From positions 2,852,001 through 2,916,000 of the forward strand of contig JAOVFP010000009.1 of the NCBI GenBank assembly GCA_025738555.1: a stretch of 64,000 nucleotides of DNA. The letters are read 5' to 3'. The notes beneath the pieces are model-generated. The model was not told the origin of the DNA and searched no databases. It saw nothing but the letters and a program-made list of their open reading frames with translations. Positions 1 to 11,500 of this stretch are shown piece after piece (the first letter of the stretch is position 1; every line of letters begins with the position of its first letter). The DNA comes from Cyathus striatus. Taxonomy: Eukaryota > Basidiomycota > Agaricomycetes > Agaricales > Nidulariaceae. Position numbers and translations under genes: made by a program.

Positions 1-632
1 TTATATACATACAATAGTAATAATCAATTAGAACCAGTCATTGATTGTTTATGATCATCTAATACATACATACAATAGTAATATTCAATTAAAACAAATT
101 AATGATTGTTTATGATTACCTGAAGTAAGTAGAATTCCAAATATGCATACAAAAAGACAATCATATAAGCACCTGGCTTCTGTGATTGCCACAATCATAT
201 ATCCCTACTACTCAATGATCAAAATTGCTGACACCCCTCCTTGAGGAACTTAAGTTAGACACTTGACTGGAACTTAAGTGGAACTCGAATGGAACTCGAC
301 TCAAATTTGAGTGGAGTTGAGTGGTAATTTCCACTCGAAGGTAACTCAATGGTAACTTACCTTCCACTTGAATTTAGTGTAAGTGAGGAACTTAACTCCA
401 CTTGACTGACACTCGAAAAATATTATAAGTGAGAAACTTGACTCCACTCAATGGAACTTAACTTTCACTCAAAAAAATAAGTGAGGAACTCAACTCAACT
501 CAATGGAACTTAACTTTTACTCAAAAAAAATAAGCGAGAAACTTAACTTTACTCAAGGGAACTTAACTTTTACTTGAAAAATAAGCAAGTTCTACAATTG
601 TATTGTATGGAGTACCATACAATAATACATAT
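1..632. repeat. AT-rich intergenic repeats left of Copia-1
   Basis: No gene is visible. Positions 1-121 hold two imperfect copies of a ~62-bp unit, each with the core ACAATAGTAAT and TGATTGTTTATGAT. From about 236 to 600 there is a degenerate satellite-like stretch built from ACTTAA, CCACTCGA and TCACTCAAAA words (for example GGAACTTAACTTTCACTCAA). The same word set reappears at 13925-14790 on the far side of Copia-1, so Copia-1 probably inserted into or beside this repeat block. Confidence 0.6.
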
Positions 633-884
633 TATTAGAATGATGTGCCTATAGAATAGTATGCACTACAATAGGTAATGAATGTAAGTAAATAGTATAT
701 CTAAATGGTATAAGTCCAGCTCACCTCAGTTCTCGTAAGTCAAGAGACAACTGAGGAGAGCGGATGACTTTGTAATCTACTTATATAAAAGAATAGATCG
801 GAAAATTTTATTACTAAGTCATACCAGATCAATTTGGCAAGGAGAGTGCGGCATCCCGCCTAAATGGTATGGCACATCAATAGC
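633..884 (-). repeat. Copia-1 3' LTR, first part
   Basis: This is the larger part of the 3' LTR of Copia-1. It starts TATTAGAATGA on the plus strand and stops where the Gypsy element was inserted. It matches 13151-13402 closely. The ATAGC at 880-884 is the left half of the Gypsy target duplication. Confidence 0.93.
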
Positions 885-1365
885 TGTTACGATAAAGTTC
901 TGGTTGGGACGTTTATCATACAAGTCCGATAGTCATGTGATTTACGAGTTCAAAGAACAAGTAAATCAGTATCGAGTTCAAGTCTCTATTCACAAGCTCT
1001 TAAGTTGTTTAGACTTAAGTATGAGCGAAGTGAATGAATCAAGAAAAGCTAGTTTGATTTAAGCTGAAGCTTGAGCTCTACAGCCCAAGTTACTACCGTT
1101 TAAATACAAACGAGTTTGTGCTAATAATAAGTAAGAATATAACTAAATAAGTAGGGATGCTATGCATCAACTGCGCATTACTGCAGCACAGTAAGAAGAA
1201 GGAAAGACAGACTAAGTAAAGTAATATGACTCAGGATGAGTCAAAAGGAAATGACAATCGTGTAAGTAAGAAGTCTTGTGTTTGGTATCAAAGGTGATAC
1301 CAAACAAGCCATCGATTTGTAAAGAAAACGTATGTAAATAGAAGAAAGTAAAGAAAATCATAACA
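885..1365 (-). repeat. Gypsy-1 3' LTR
   Basis: A 481-bp LTR nearly identical to 8044-8524. Ends are TGTTACGA and a near-complementary TCATAACA. Just inside it (1366-1374, plus strand TTACCCCCG) lies the minus-strand purine tract used to prime plus-strand DNA. Confidence 0.95.
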
Positions 1366-1410
1366 TTACCCCCGAATTAAAGCGTGAAGTTCACTGTAAC
1401 TTCACTAATA

Positions 1411-2633
1411 TCAGTCGCCCGGATAGAAGTCCCCGAGGACGTCGTAGTCGTCTGGATCCTCTGTCTTGAGGAGGTGTTCCTCCCATGCCTGTTCCCCTGA
1501 TTTACCGTTGGGTCGAATTCCGCAGAAGTAGTACTTCTCCGAGTTGACCTTCCTGCCTCTCTCTCTCTCTCGACGTTCCTCCCTGTGGGAACGGAACCCC
1601 TTCCCATCCTTTGACTCCCCCTGCCCCGTGATCTTGCTCCGTCGTTCTGTGTAGCAAAATCCCTTGTAGTGCGAGGCACATCCATCCTTTCTGCAGGGAT
1701 CCGGGCTGACGGACCTAGTATCTGCCTCCATGCGCTCCTTCATTCGGGAGTATATGGTGGTAAGGGGGTGTCTCTTCGTGGGGGGGTATGGTCGTCATGG
1801 AGCAAAGTAATTGGGACAAGCTGGGGCGGTGTGCCCAGGGGCATTTCGATAATAGCGGTTGCACCGATAGTCTGGGCAGTCCTTCTTAACATGTGTGGTA
1901 CTGCTACAGAGGAAGCAATGTTGATCAGGGTTGGAGATGGATTTCTGGATGGGAGGGCACTCGTCAGATAGAGTGTTGCTGGTGGTGGTGAGAGAGGACG
2001 CCAAGGTGTTGCTGGTCTTGATGGGGGTTCTGGTGTTCCTGTGCTGTTCGGAAGTGGTACGTTCTCGTAGAGGGTGAGATTGTGGATGGAGGTAGAAACT
2101 GCCTCCAATACGACGGACTCTAAGTTCGCTGTCCGGCTTATTGTTCTCGGCTCTCTTACTGCCACTATTGTCAGAGGGGTTGCTTCGACAGATTAGTGCA
2201 AGTTGTTGGTGAGCAAGAGAGGGACTAGAGGTACCCGGTGCTTCTAAAAATTGTGCCACTTCAGTAGCATGATGTAATCCTGCATCGAACATCCCTTGAA
2301 TGGCGTTGACCTGATTCCTTCTGCAAGTGTTCTCCATCTCTATTGCTTCTCTGAAGATGTCGTACTGAGTGACTAGGGCGTTTCCATTAGGTAAATCGGA
2401 GAGGAAGTTTCGAGTCGAGGTTACTTGATGCTCGGGTACATTCTGCAAGGCATCACGGTATTCGTTAATGAGTTTGAGGGTGGAGTAGGTCGTTCGAGTA
2501 AAGAGTATCGGTAGTTGATATTAGCGATGAGAGGGGGAAGCATGAGTGGTTCGGTAGAGTGGAAGAAAGTGGGATGAGCATTTTCAGTGGAAGGGAGAGA
2601 ACCAGTGGAAGAAGAGACGTTGTTAGAAGACAT
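1411..2633 (-). pseudogene. Gypsy-1 extra ORF downstream of pol, CCHC zinc-knuckle protein (broken)
   Basis: An additional reading frame lies between the chromodomain end of pol and the 3' LTR on the pol strand. It starts with MSSNNVSSSTGSLPS at 2633, changes frame near 2500, then runs from about 2510 to 1411. It carries a zinc knuckle, CFLCSSTTHVKKDC (Cys-x2-Cys-x4-His-x4-Cys), and right after it a second degenerate one ending APGHTAPACP in which one Cys is Tyr. The C-terminal part is charged and Arg-rich, and the protein ends DVLGDFYPGD. One in-frame TGA at 1795-1797 sits where Arg is plausible. Function is unknown. A second Gag-like nucleic-acid-binding protein of the element is the simplest reading; an acquired host gene is possible. 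Confidence 0.65.
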
Positions 2634-2689
2634 AGTGAAGAATTTGGTACGACTGGTAAATCGTTGGCAGTTTGTAGTAAACTGTCAAT

Positions 2690-5600
2690 TCAAATTAGAT
2701 TAGCCTTCTTCTTATAGTCTTCCAATAGTTCCTGAGCATTATTTAGGTATTCCTCATGTACCCATTCGTCTTTTGCAGATGAGTACCCCTTCCATCGAAT
2801 CCTGTACCTCATGACTGGTTCAGTATGTTGGTTTTTTCGTTTTTTAGGCATTTTGTGTCCCACGATGGCTTCGATTTCCCACTCTGGTTCGGCTTCAATC
2901 AGGTCTGGGGGTGGTTCTAGGAAGTTCTTCCCGTGAACAGAAGTTTCGATGTATGGCATGAGAAGGACGGTGTTGAAGACAGGGTGAATGGTCCATTGTT
3001 CTGGGAGTTCCAATTTGTATGTATAAGGTGCCAGTTTCTCAATGATCTTAAAAGGTCCTTCTCATCATGGTGCCATTTTTCTAGAGGGATAAGAGATCAA
3101 TAGGTTTTTGGTGTCGAGCCATACCATGTCTCCGACTTCATATTTTGTAAACTCTCGTTTTTGTGCTTCATGAGTCTTTTGTTGAGCAATTTGGATAAGG
3201 GCCTGTGCTTCTTTTCTTGCTTCCGCCATATCATCTATTCTGATTTCTGCTTCTTTAACATAAGTGGTGTCTCTCACAGTGGGAGTGATGACTGGTTCAT
3301 ATCCGTGTAATAAATAGAAGGGGGATCTCTGTGTGATAGAGTTGACCTGAGCGTTTCGTGATATTTCTGCTTCTGGGATGTGGTTTGCCCATTCGTGTTG
3401 TCTGGCACTACAGAAGCATCGTAAGTAGGTTTCAATTTCTTGGTTCATCCTTTCTGTTTGTCTGTCAGTTTGGGGATGATAAGCGGTGGATCCTTTCCAT
3501 TTGATTCTGTGGAAGTGAAGTATTGCTTGAAATATTTCTGCTACGAATCGTGGGTCTCGGTCAGAGATAATAGCATTAGGGTGACTGTATCGTCTGTAAA
3601 GTGTTTTTCGGATTAGAGTTGCTGTTCTTTCTGCGTTAAGTCCCTTCATGATGCAAGGTTCGAAAATTACCCCCTTAGTAGACCCATGGTCGACCACGAC
3701 CATGATTGCATCGAATCCCTCGAATTTAGGTAGGTCGGTGATAAAATCCATGGATACTTGTGAGAATGGTCAAGTGTTTTCGGGGATAGCTATGGGATTA
3801 ATTGGTGGTTTCGGTCTTCGATCGTAGGCCATTTGTTGGCAGGTTGCACATCCTGTAACATATTGTTTAACGAAGACTCCCATTCCAGGCCACCAGTATT
3901 CCTTTTTGACTTCTTTTTCTGTAGAACTACGTCCATGGTGTCTGGCAGGTAGACTATCGTGTTTCAAGGCTACAATGCTACGTCTTAGTTCCTTGTCTTC
4001 AGGGACGTATACTCAGTCTCTGAAAAGGATTAGTCCACTTTCGATTCGCCAGTCATCTAAGGAGGAGCGAATAGGAGGTATGTCTTTTGCTTCAATGGCT
4101 GTGACTATTTTTTGGGCTAAAGCGTCCTTTTCGGTTTGGTTGACCACCAGATCTCGGAGTTCCGTGGATATGAAGTTAATACGTAAGTTTGTTTCTAGAA
4201 CATTGGCAAACCAATTGTCTTCTTCTATATCAAGAGTGTTAATAAACCAATGGTCTGGTAGAACTATCAGACCATTATTTTTGTGTTCCTTATCTGGGGT
4301 TAAGTCTGGTCATCGTGAAATCATATCAGCTTCGAGGTTCTTTTTCCCTTGTATGTGTTGCATATTGATATCAAATTCAGAAAGGAAAAGGGACCATCGA
4401 GCTTGTCGTCTGGTAACTTTCTGGGGTTCTCGGTAGTATTTCAGATTCTCATGATCTGAGAATACTACTATTTTATTTGGGTGTCTTTCAAGTAAATGTT
4501 GCCATGCCTTGAAGCTGTGGACTATCACACAAAGTTCTTTGTCGTAAATTTGATAATTCCGTTCAGTTGCTGTGAACATGTGGGATATATATCCACATGG
4601 TTTCCAGAATCCGTTTTCGTCTTCTTGTTTAAGTACGGCTCCCGTGGCGTAATCTGATGTGTCGACTAACATAGTAAAAGGTTTCTCTGGATCAGGTATC
4701 CTGAGAATTGGTTCCTTTAAGAAGGCTTCTTTTAGATCATCAAAGGCGATCTGTTGTTCTTCGCCCCAGGTCCATGCAGTAGTACTCCTGGTTAGCTTAA
4801 GGATTGGTTCTATCCTCTTGCTGTAGCATGGAATGAATTGACGATAAAAGTTACAAAATCCTGCAAATGATTGGACTTCTTTGACCTTAGTGGGGGCTGG
4901 CCAGTCGGCGATTCCAGTAAGTTTCTTGGGATCCATAGCAATACTGTTTGGTCGAATGATCATACCTAGGTAGTCGACTTCAGTTACTTCGAAAGAACAT
5001 TTTTCGGGTTTCGCAAATAGACCATTGTCCCGTAATATTTGGAGAATCTCCCGTGTAATTTGTCTATGGAGTTTTTGATTGTTTCTTGTAAAGATAAGGA
5101 TGTCGTCTAAGTACACCCTTACTAATCCTTGTGCAATGTAGTCCTCTAGCAGGTGGTTAATCATTCGCATGAAAGTTGCCGGTGAGTTGCATAATCCGAA
5201 AAACATGACCGTGGGTCTGAAGATGCCTCTTTTTGTGACAAAGGCGGCTTTTGATCTGTCTTCTGGGACGATTTGAACTTTATTGTATGCTCCTCGAAGA
5301 TCCATTTTTGTAAAAAGATCAGTGCCTTTAAGATCCTCAATTAATTGTTTAATATGAGGTAAAGGATAACGGTCTTTAATAGTCCCGTTGTTTAAGTATT
5401 GGTAGTCCTGGCATGGTCTCATGTCGTCTGTGTCCTTTTTTCCTACAAAGAAGAATCCTGCAGTATTTTCGGCATCTGTAGAATCTGGTAAGACTTCTTC
5501 AATGTACCCCTTTCGAAGGTTGTCATCCACGAATTCATTCATTGCCTTTTCTTCCCGTATGCTGAGAGGGTACACTCTGCTTTTTCGGGGTGAGAAGTCC

Positions 5601-6626
5601 TTTTTTATTCGAATGTGGTGGTCCCATGGTCGAGAGGGTGGAAATTCTTCTGAGGTGTCCTTGTCGAATATGTCCTTATAGTCCCGAAGATGTTCTGGTA
5701 CCATTTGTTCAAAGGTTTTCTTGATCTTTTCGGGTTCGTAGGATAGTTGTTGTGAGATGGTCTGTTTTACTCTGATAGGAATTCCATATTTTTCAAATAA
5801 TGGTTCCTCCGTTTCAAAGGAAGTGCCTAGTCCATGTTCCGTAAGAAGAGGGTCTTCGATTTCTGTTAAGAAAGCTCGTAGATGAAAGCTTTCAGCAGCC
5901 ATTTCTTCAAGATCTTTATCTTCGGCATCGTTTACTTGCATCCAATACATTTCGATTGGATTCCAGTTGTCCTGTAGTGGTAAGTCTGGGATTTCTATCA
6001 TCTTCTCATCGGGGATTCTTGTATCCTCGAGAGAATACCTATAATCTTGAGGGAGCATTTCCATTTGCTCATTCTCCAATTCATCGGGTACTTCTTCTAT
6101 AGAGGCTGGTGGTCCTGATTGTTTGATTTCCGAGATGGGTTTCATTTTCATTCGGACAATAGACATAGATTGTGCGAATCTTTGGTTGAATTGTCTGTCT
6201 AACCGCATTTAATCAATTTTTAAGGTTCCTTCTTTCCAGTTTATTTGAGGGTTAGTTTGTTCTAGGAAAGGGTAGCCCATGATAATTGATTCGTTCCCTA
6301 GTCCAGAGAGGTAAAATCGAGTAGGAATGGTGGCTGTTCCTACTTTTACTTTGTCGTCGACATAGTGTGAGATATATTCCTTTTTGTTGAGAGTTCCATC
6401 AGCGTTGTATACTGGTGTCAGTCTTTTCAAGGGTTGTGGAGTAAGGTTAAATTTTTTTGCGGTTGCTCAGCTCATGAAATTTCCTCCAGCCCCTGAGTCG
6501 ATCAAGGCTGGAACTGATCCCACATTTCCTAATGTAACAGGAACTCGCATAGTATTTTGTTCAACATCAGCTATAATTACATTGGAAAGTAGAATAGGAG
6601 GTCCTACAGTGGGATTAATAGTCCTC
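2690..6626 (-). pseudogene. Gypsy-1 pol: protease, RT, RNase H, integrase, chromodomain
   Basis: One frame runs from the protease to the chromodomain. Protease: ALIDSGAGGNFM (Asp-Ser-Gly) near 6500. RT: FTKMDLRGAYNKV and RVYLDDILIF with the catalytic DD. RNase H: MLVDTSDYATGAVL. Integrase: a zinc-binding segment CATCQQMA near 3840, IISDRDPRF and STAYHPQTDRQTER. Chromodomain: YRIRWKGYSSAKDEWVHEEYL near 2780-2830. The frame is broken by TGA at 6467, 4310, 4013, 3770, 3065 and 3062, each where Arg is plausible, and by TAA at 6209 between protease and RT. Protease is in another frame than gag, so normal expression may use ribosomal frameshifting near 6626. The chromodomain is expected to steer integration to heterochromatin. 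Confidence 0.93.
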
Positions 6627-6627
6627 C

Positions 6628-8043
6628 TCATTGAAAACCCATCTTGTTGATACTTTCGAAGTATTCAACTTGTTCAGCCCCTGGGAGTTCTGCAACTCGG
6701 AGCCTCATTTCTTCAGCGAGGTCTTTCCCAGTCATCTTCTTGATGAAGGGATTGTTACTTTTATTGTTAGTACGAGGGGTGGTTTCTTTGTTTCGGTTTG
6801 GACACTGCTGAGCCATGTGTCCTTTGGTTCCGCAAATAAAACATTTCCCAGCTTGCAAATATTCTCCACATGTTTTTGCATCCAATCGGTTTATCTCCAT
6901 GTGATCTACATCCATGGCATTCGGGTCACGAGTGGTTGTCTTAGGTCTGGGGGCAAAGTATCCCCTTCATCCTGTTTTGTTATATTGTTGTATTTGCCTA
7001 TAGTTTCGGACAAATTTTCTGGCATCATCTTGCCATTTTGCAATAGTGTCGGGAATTTCTTTCTGAGTGTGAATGCTCTGGAGAAGGGGTCGGTTAAGAC
7101 CTGCTTTGAAGAGATCCATCTTTGTGTAGTCATCAAGTCCTTCTATGTGACTGATGAGTATCTCGAATTCGGTAATATATTCATCGGCTGTTCCTTTTCC
7201 TTGGGTTAGGTTCTGAAGCTTGTGGAAGGCTTCGTCTTTTTCGTCGACAGGGTCGAAGTTCTTTTTAAAGTCTTCCTTGAAAGCTTTCCAGGTTCCAGGT
7301 TTAGGCGTTTCTTCTTTGAACATTTCGTTCTGTTTCTTTTCTTTCCAATTTCCGGCGATTCCTCCCCCAATGTATGACATGGCATACATTATCTTCTTTG
7401 CATCTGTATCATAGATTTTGTCGTTTATCAAAAAGTATGATTCGACATTTCGGAGCCATTTCTTGGATTTCTTCTTATCTCCTTCGAAGATGGCAGGAGG
7501 GTTCAGCCTCAATTCTTTGTTGTTGACCTTGGGTGTTTCCGTGCTAGACATACTAGTGTCTGATTCTGATTCGTGGTCTGAAATTGTGGAAGGTGTTGTA
7601 GGAAGTGGGGGATATCCTTCATCTGCAGTGATGTATTCGTTGTTATCAGGTGGTTGGTTCCTCTTTAGATGTTCAACTAGTTCTTGTGCTAGTAAAGTTT
7701 CTGGGATTTGTTGGGTAGGGTTCCTTTGCGTCGGGGTCGGTTCTTTTGAAAAGAATTGTCTGGGTGTGGGAAGTCGTGATAATGTGGGTTTCGAGGTTGT
7801 GGTATCGACTACTCATTTCCTGATGGGTTTGCTTGAGCTAGCAATGGACGCAAACAGGTTTAAGCTTCCTCCCTCTTGTTGCGAGGTCCGTACAAGTCCT
7901 TCTGGTTGGGACTCCGGTTTCTCTTCGCCTTCTGAGTCGGAACTCTCTGGAGCTTTAAATCTCCAAGGGGTTGTCGTTGTTTCTTGTTCGTTATGTCGGG
8001 GTGCTGCACTGAGTAGTGCGAGCAGTCGGCAAGCTTCAGCTTT
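6628..8043 (-). pseudogene. Gypsy-1 gag (capsid and zinc knuckle)
   Basis: A single minus-strand frame runs from next to the 5' LTR to 6628. The capsid region includes FEGDKKKSKKWLRNVESYF and WKAFKEDFKKNFDP, typical of Ty3/Gypsy gag. It ends in one CCHC knuckle, CFICGTKGHMAQQC, near 6795-6840. TGA codons at 7813-7815 (PIRK-stop-VVD) and 6967-6969 (NKTG-stop-RGYF) interrupt it; both read naturally as Arg. I see no convincing ATG between the LTR and the first conserved segment, so the start is uncertain; MSSTETPKVNN at 7551 is a later possible start. Confidence 0.88.
8026..8043 (-). other. Gypsy-1 primer-binding site, self-priming type
   Basis: On the minus strand the bases right after the 5' LTR read AAAGCTGAAGCTTG. 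Thirteen of them (AAGCTGAAGCTTG) are the exact reverse complement of CAAGCTTCAGCTT, which lies inside the LTR on the same strand (plus coordinates 8220-8232). No tRNA 3' end is recognisable. This is the layout of Tf1/sushi-type elements, whose mRNA 5' end folds back onto the primer site. If so, transcription starts near 8232. Confidence 0.6.
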
Positions 8044-8524
8044 TGTTACGATAAAGTTCTGGTTGGGACGTTTATCGTACAAGTCCGATAGTCACGTGAT
8101 TTACGAGTTCAAAGAACAAGTAAATCAGTATCGAGTTCAAGTCTCTATTCACAAGCTCTTAAGTTGTTTAGACTTAAGTATGAGCGAAGTGAATGAATCA
8201 AGAAAAGCTAGTTTGATTTAAGCTGAAGCTTGAGCTCTACAGCCCAAGTTACTACCGTTTAAATACAAACGAGTTTGTGCTAATAATAAGTAAGAATATA
8301 ACTAAATAAGTAGGGATGCTATGCATCAACTGCGCATTACTGTGGCACAGTAAGAAGAAGGAAAGACAGACTAAGTAAAGTAATATGACTCAGGATGAGT
8401 CAAAAGGAAATGACAATCGTGTAAGTAAGAAGTCTTGTGTTTGGTATCAAAGGTGATACCAAACAAGCCATTGATTTGTAAAGAAAATGTATGTAAATAG
8501 AAGAAAGTAAAGAAAATCGTAACA
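8044..8524 (-). repeat. Gypsy-1 5' LTR
   Basis: A 481-bp LTR nearly identical to 885-1365. It starts TGTTACGATAAAG and ends AAAATCGTAACA on the plus strand. Upstream of the proposed RNA start it would supply the promoter for the minus-strand transcript. Confidence 0.95.
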
Positions 8525-8564
8525 ATAGCGCACAGATTGCATAAGCAATGCTTGCGCTCCAATA
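8525..8564 (-). repeat. Copia-1 3' LTR, second part
   Basis: This is the remaining 35 bp of the Copia-1 LTR plus the duplicated ATAGC (8525-8529) made by the Gypsy insertion. It matches 13398-13437 and ends CTCCAATA, followed at once by the Copia-1 polypurine tract. Confidence 0.92.
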
Positions 8565-8571
8565 CTCCCCC

Positions 8572-11500
8572 TCAATCCTTGCGCGCCCTCAATCCCAATT
8601 TGGTCGCGAAGTGCTTTACCTTGGCACTCGGTAATGCCTTGGTCAAGGTATCTGCGACCATATCATCTGTTGGGCAATAGACTAACTTGATCTTTCCTTC
8701 ATCAACGATCCAGCGAATAAAATGAAAACAAATATCGATATGCTTGGTTCATGCGTGATACTGTTGATCCTTGGTAAGTGTGATAGTGGATTGGTTGTCA
8801 CCATAGAGGGTTGTAGGTCCTGAGATGCTTCCAAACAGCTGTCCAATCAGGGTGCGAAGCCAAAGTGCTTCCTTGGCAGCGTGGGTAGCTGCCACATACT
8901 CGGCTTCAGTCGTTGACAGTGCAATGAGGTCTTGTCTCTTTGAACTCCATGATACAGCTCCCCCATCTATCAAGAAAGCATAGCCCGAAACCGCCCTCCT
9001 ATGTTCCAAATTGCTCCCATCCACATCGCCATATCCCTCAAGGTCCAAAGACTTGTGCCCAAAAGTGAGCTCGAAATCTCATGTCCCAGCCAGGTAACCA
9101 TAAACAGCAGCCACTGCTTGCCAGTGTGCTAGACCTGGATTCTCGTTAAAACTCGCAAGCTGACCGACGGCATAGGTGATATCTGGTCTTGTCCCCAGCG
9201 ACAGATATTGGAGGGAACCCACTGCTTCACGATACAGTTTGTTCTTCATACATGCAAACTCCTCCGCAGTCTGGGGGGATTGGGATTTCAATAGTCACAG
9301 GCCAGGGCTCATCGGCATTGCTTGTGGCTTTACATCCATAAACCCAAAACGTTCAAGAATTGAGTCGATGTAGGCCTTCTGGGATAGGGATAAGGTATGT
9401 TCATCTTGGTCTCGGTGCACTGCGAACCCAAGAATCCAGTGTACCTCACCCATATCTGAAATCTCTACTTCCTTCCGCAGGGCTCCTTTTACCTCCTTCA
9501 TCAGAATCATGGACGATGTCACGATGGTGAGATCATCGACATGGGCTGCGATGATAATTGTTCCCTTCTCGTTAACACGGTAGAATACTGCCTGATCTAC
9601 CTCGCACTGCAACATCCCGAGATGTCCCTTCAAGATGGCATTCAGTTTCTTGTACCAGTGACAACCGCTCTGTTTTAAACCATACAGTGGGCAAAGAAGG
9701 TGCAAGACTTTGTTGGGGTCTGAAGTGAGGTGTAGGCCAGGCGGTAATTTCATATAAATTACCTCATTTTCCTCGAAGTTGCCATTCAGGTAGGCGCTTT
9801 TCACATCCACCTGATGTATCTCAAAGTTTAATTGCGTGGCATAGGCAAGGATGACTCGAATGGATGCCATCTTTGCGACTGGAGCATACGTGTCGAAGAA
9901 GTCAACTCCAGGGACTTGAGAAAAGCCTTGAGCAACTAGGCAAGCCCGATATCACTGGATATTTCCATTCATATCTCTTTTAACAGCATATACCCAGCGG
10001 CAGCCTACTATGTTAGCACCTCATGGTGGGACTTCAAGAGTCCAAGTCCCATGCGCCTCAAGTGCGGTCTGCTCCTCCAACATTGCTTCCTCCCAGCGCG
10101 GCCAGTCAGGGCTTCGTTTCACTTCTGCAAAAGATTGTGGTTCAAGCCCATGAGCATCTGCCATGGCTGCTGCCATTGCTAGCCCGTCTATCTCTTCCTC
10201 TATCTGCGGTGCCTCATCCACTTCCTCAAAACCTCCAGGCAATTGCATGCCTTTTGGTAGCACATTATGTGGAGATTTACGGATCGTTGTAGTACCAATG
10301 CCAGCTTGTATATCGCAAACATATTGAGAAGGTTTTCGATTGCGCTGGGGTCAGGTCTGGTCTGGGATAGCTGGGAGAGATGAGTTTGCTGGGGTATCAG
10401 GTATGTCGAGTATATGCTCAGCTCTGGTTTGCTCGTTCTGACTCTCTTCCTCCCCTGATTATCCTCCTCCCCCTGAGACCCATCAACGTTGGGATCATAT
10501 TCACCATCTGACTTTCCCTCCCCCTCGAGCACAACATCATCCAACACTCCAATAGGAACCTCTGACTCCAAAAAGAATACTGAGCATTCCACACCGACAC
10601 TCCGCTTGTCCATCCAGTAAATGTGGTGTCCATTGCTGTGCAAGTCATATCCAACCCAGCGACCTTCACGTGTGTGAGCATTAATCTTGCTGTCATTCGG
10701 ATCGTGTACCCACACCCTACATCCCCATAATGGCAACTTCCCGAGGTATGGTATTGTACCCTCAACCAGTTCATATGGTGTCTTGCCATTCAATGCCTTT
10801 GTGGATGTGCGGTTCTTTAGGAATATGGCATGTAGAAGTGCTTCACCCCACAAGAAGTTTGGTAGTCCAGCTGTCAGTAACATGGCTCGTACCTTTTCCA
10901 GTAGGGTGCAGTTAAGGCATTCCGATACACCGTTTTCCTCCGGGGTGTCATGAACAGTAAGTTTCTGCTGGATACCGTGCTGGTCAAGATACTGACAAAA
11001 TTCATCTGATAGATATTCCCCTCCTCGATCTGAGCGCAGACACTTCACACGTGTTTTCAAGTGAGCATCAACCCAAGCCATGAGACTTTTAAAGGATGTA
11101 AACGCTTCGTCTTTCTTGCGTAACAGGTAAATTGTCGTCCACCGAGAGTAGTCATCCGTAAAACTGATGAAGTATTGACGATGGCCTAGGGTTTCAACGT
11201 CCGCTGGTCCCCAAATATCCGAGTGAACCTCTTCCCCAAATGATGTAGCTTGCATACCCACTCTCTCCTTTGGTATAGGCTTGCGTGAGGCCTTCGCTTG
11301 GACACATATATCACATTGTACTGGTTCGTCCAAGTCTACAATCTCAATACCACTAACCAGCCCCTTTCTAACCAGTTCCTGAGCTGCGCGTGGGGCAATA
11401 TGACCCATCCTCCAGTGTAGTTCCATCATGGACAGCTTCGTTGTCAAGGAGTCTACTGCTGCTGTGGCCTGTGCACTCCTAGTCACCATGTATAATCCAT

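Larger units (their letters stand above)
885..8524 (-). mobile_element. Gypsy-1: Ty3/Gypsy chromovirus, full length, nested in the Copia-1 LTR
   Basis: Two 481-bp LTRs (885-1365 and 8044-8524) both run from TGTTACGATAAAG to ...GTAACA or ...ATAACA on the plus strand. ATAGC flanks the element at 880-884 and 8525-8529, a 5-bp target duplication. Minus-strand order is gag, protease, RT-RNase H, integrase, chromodomain and then an extra zinc-knuckle ORF. A chromodomain after integrase places it among the chromoviruses. Several in-frame TGA codons and one frameshift make this copy defective. Because the LTRs are nearly identical, insertion looks fairly recent. Confidence 0.96.
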
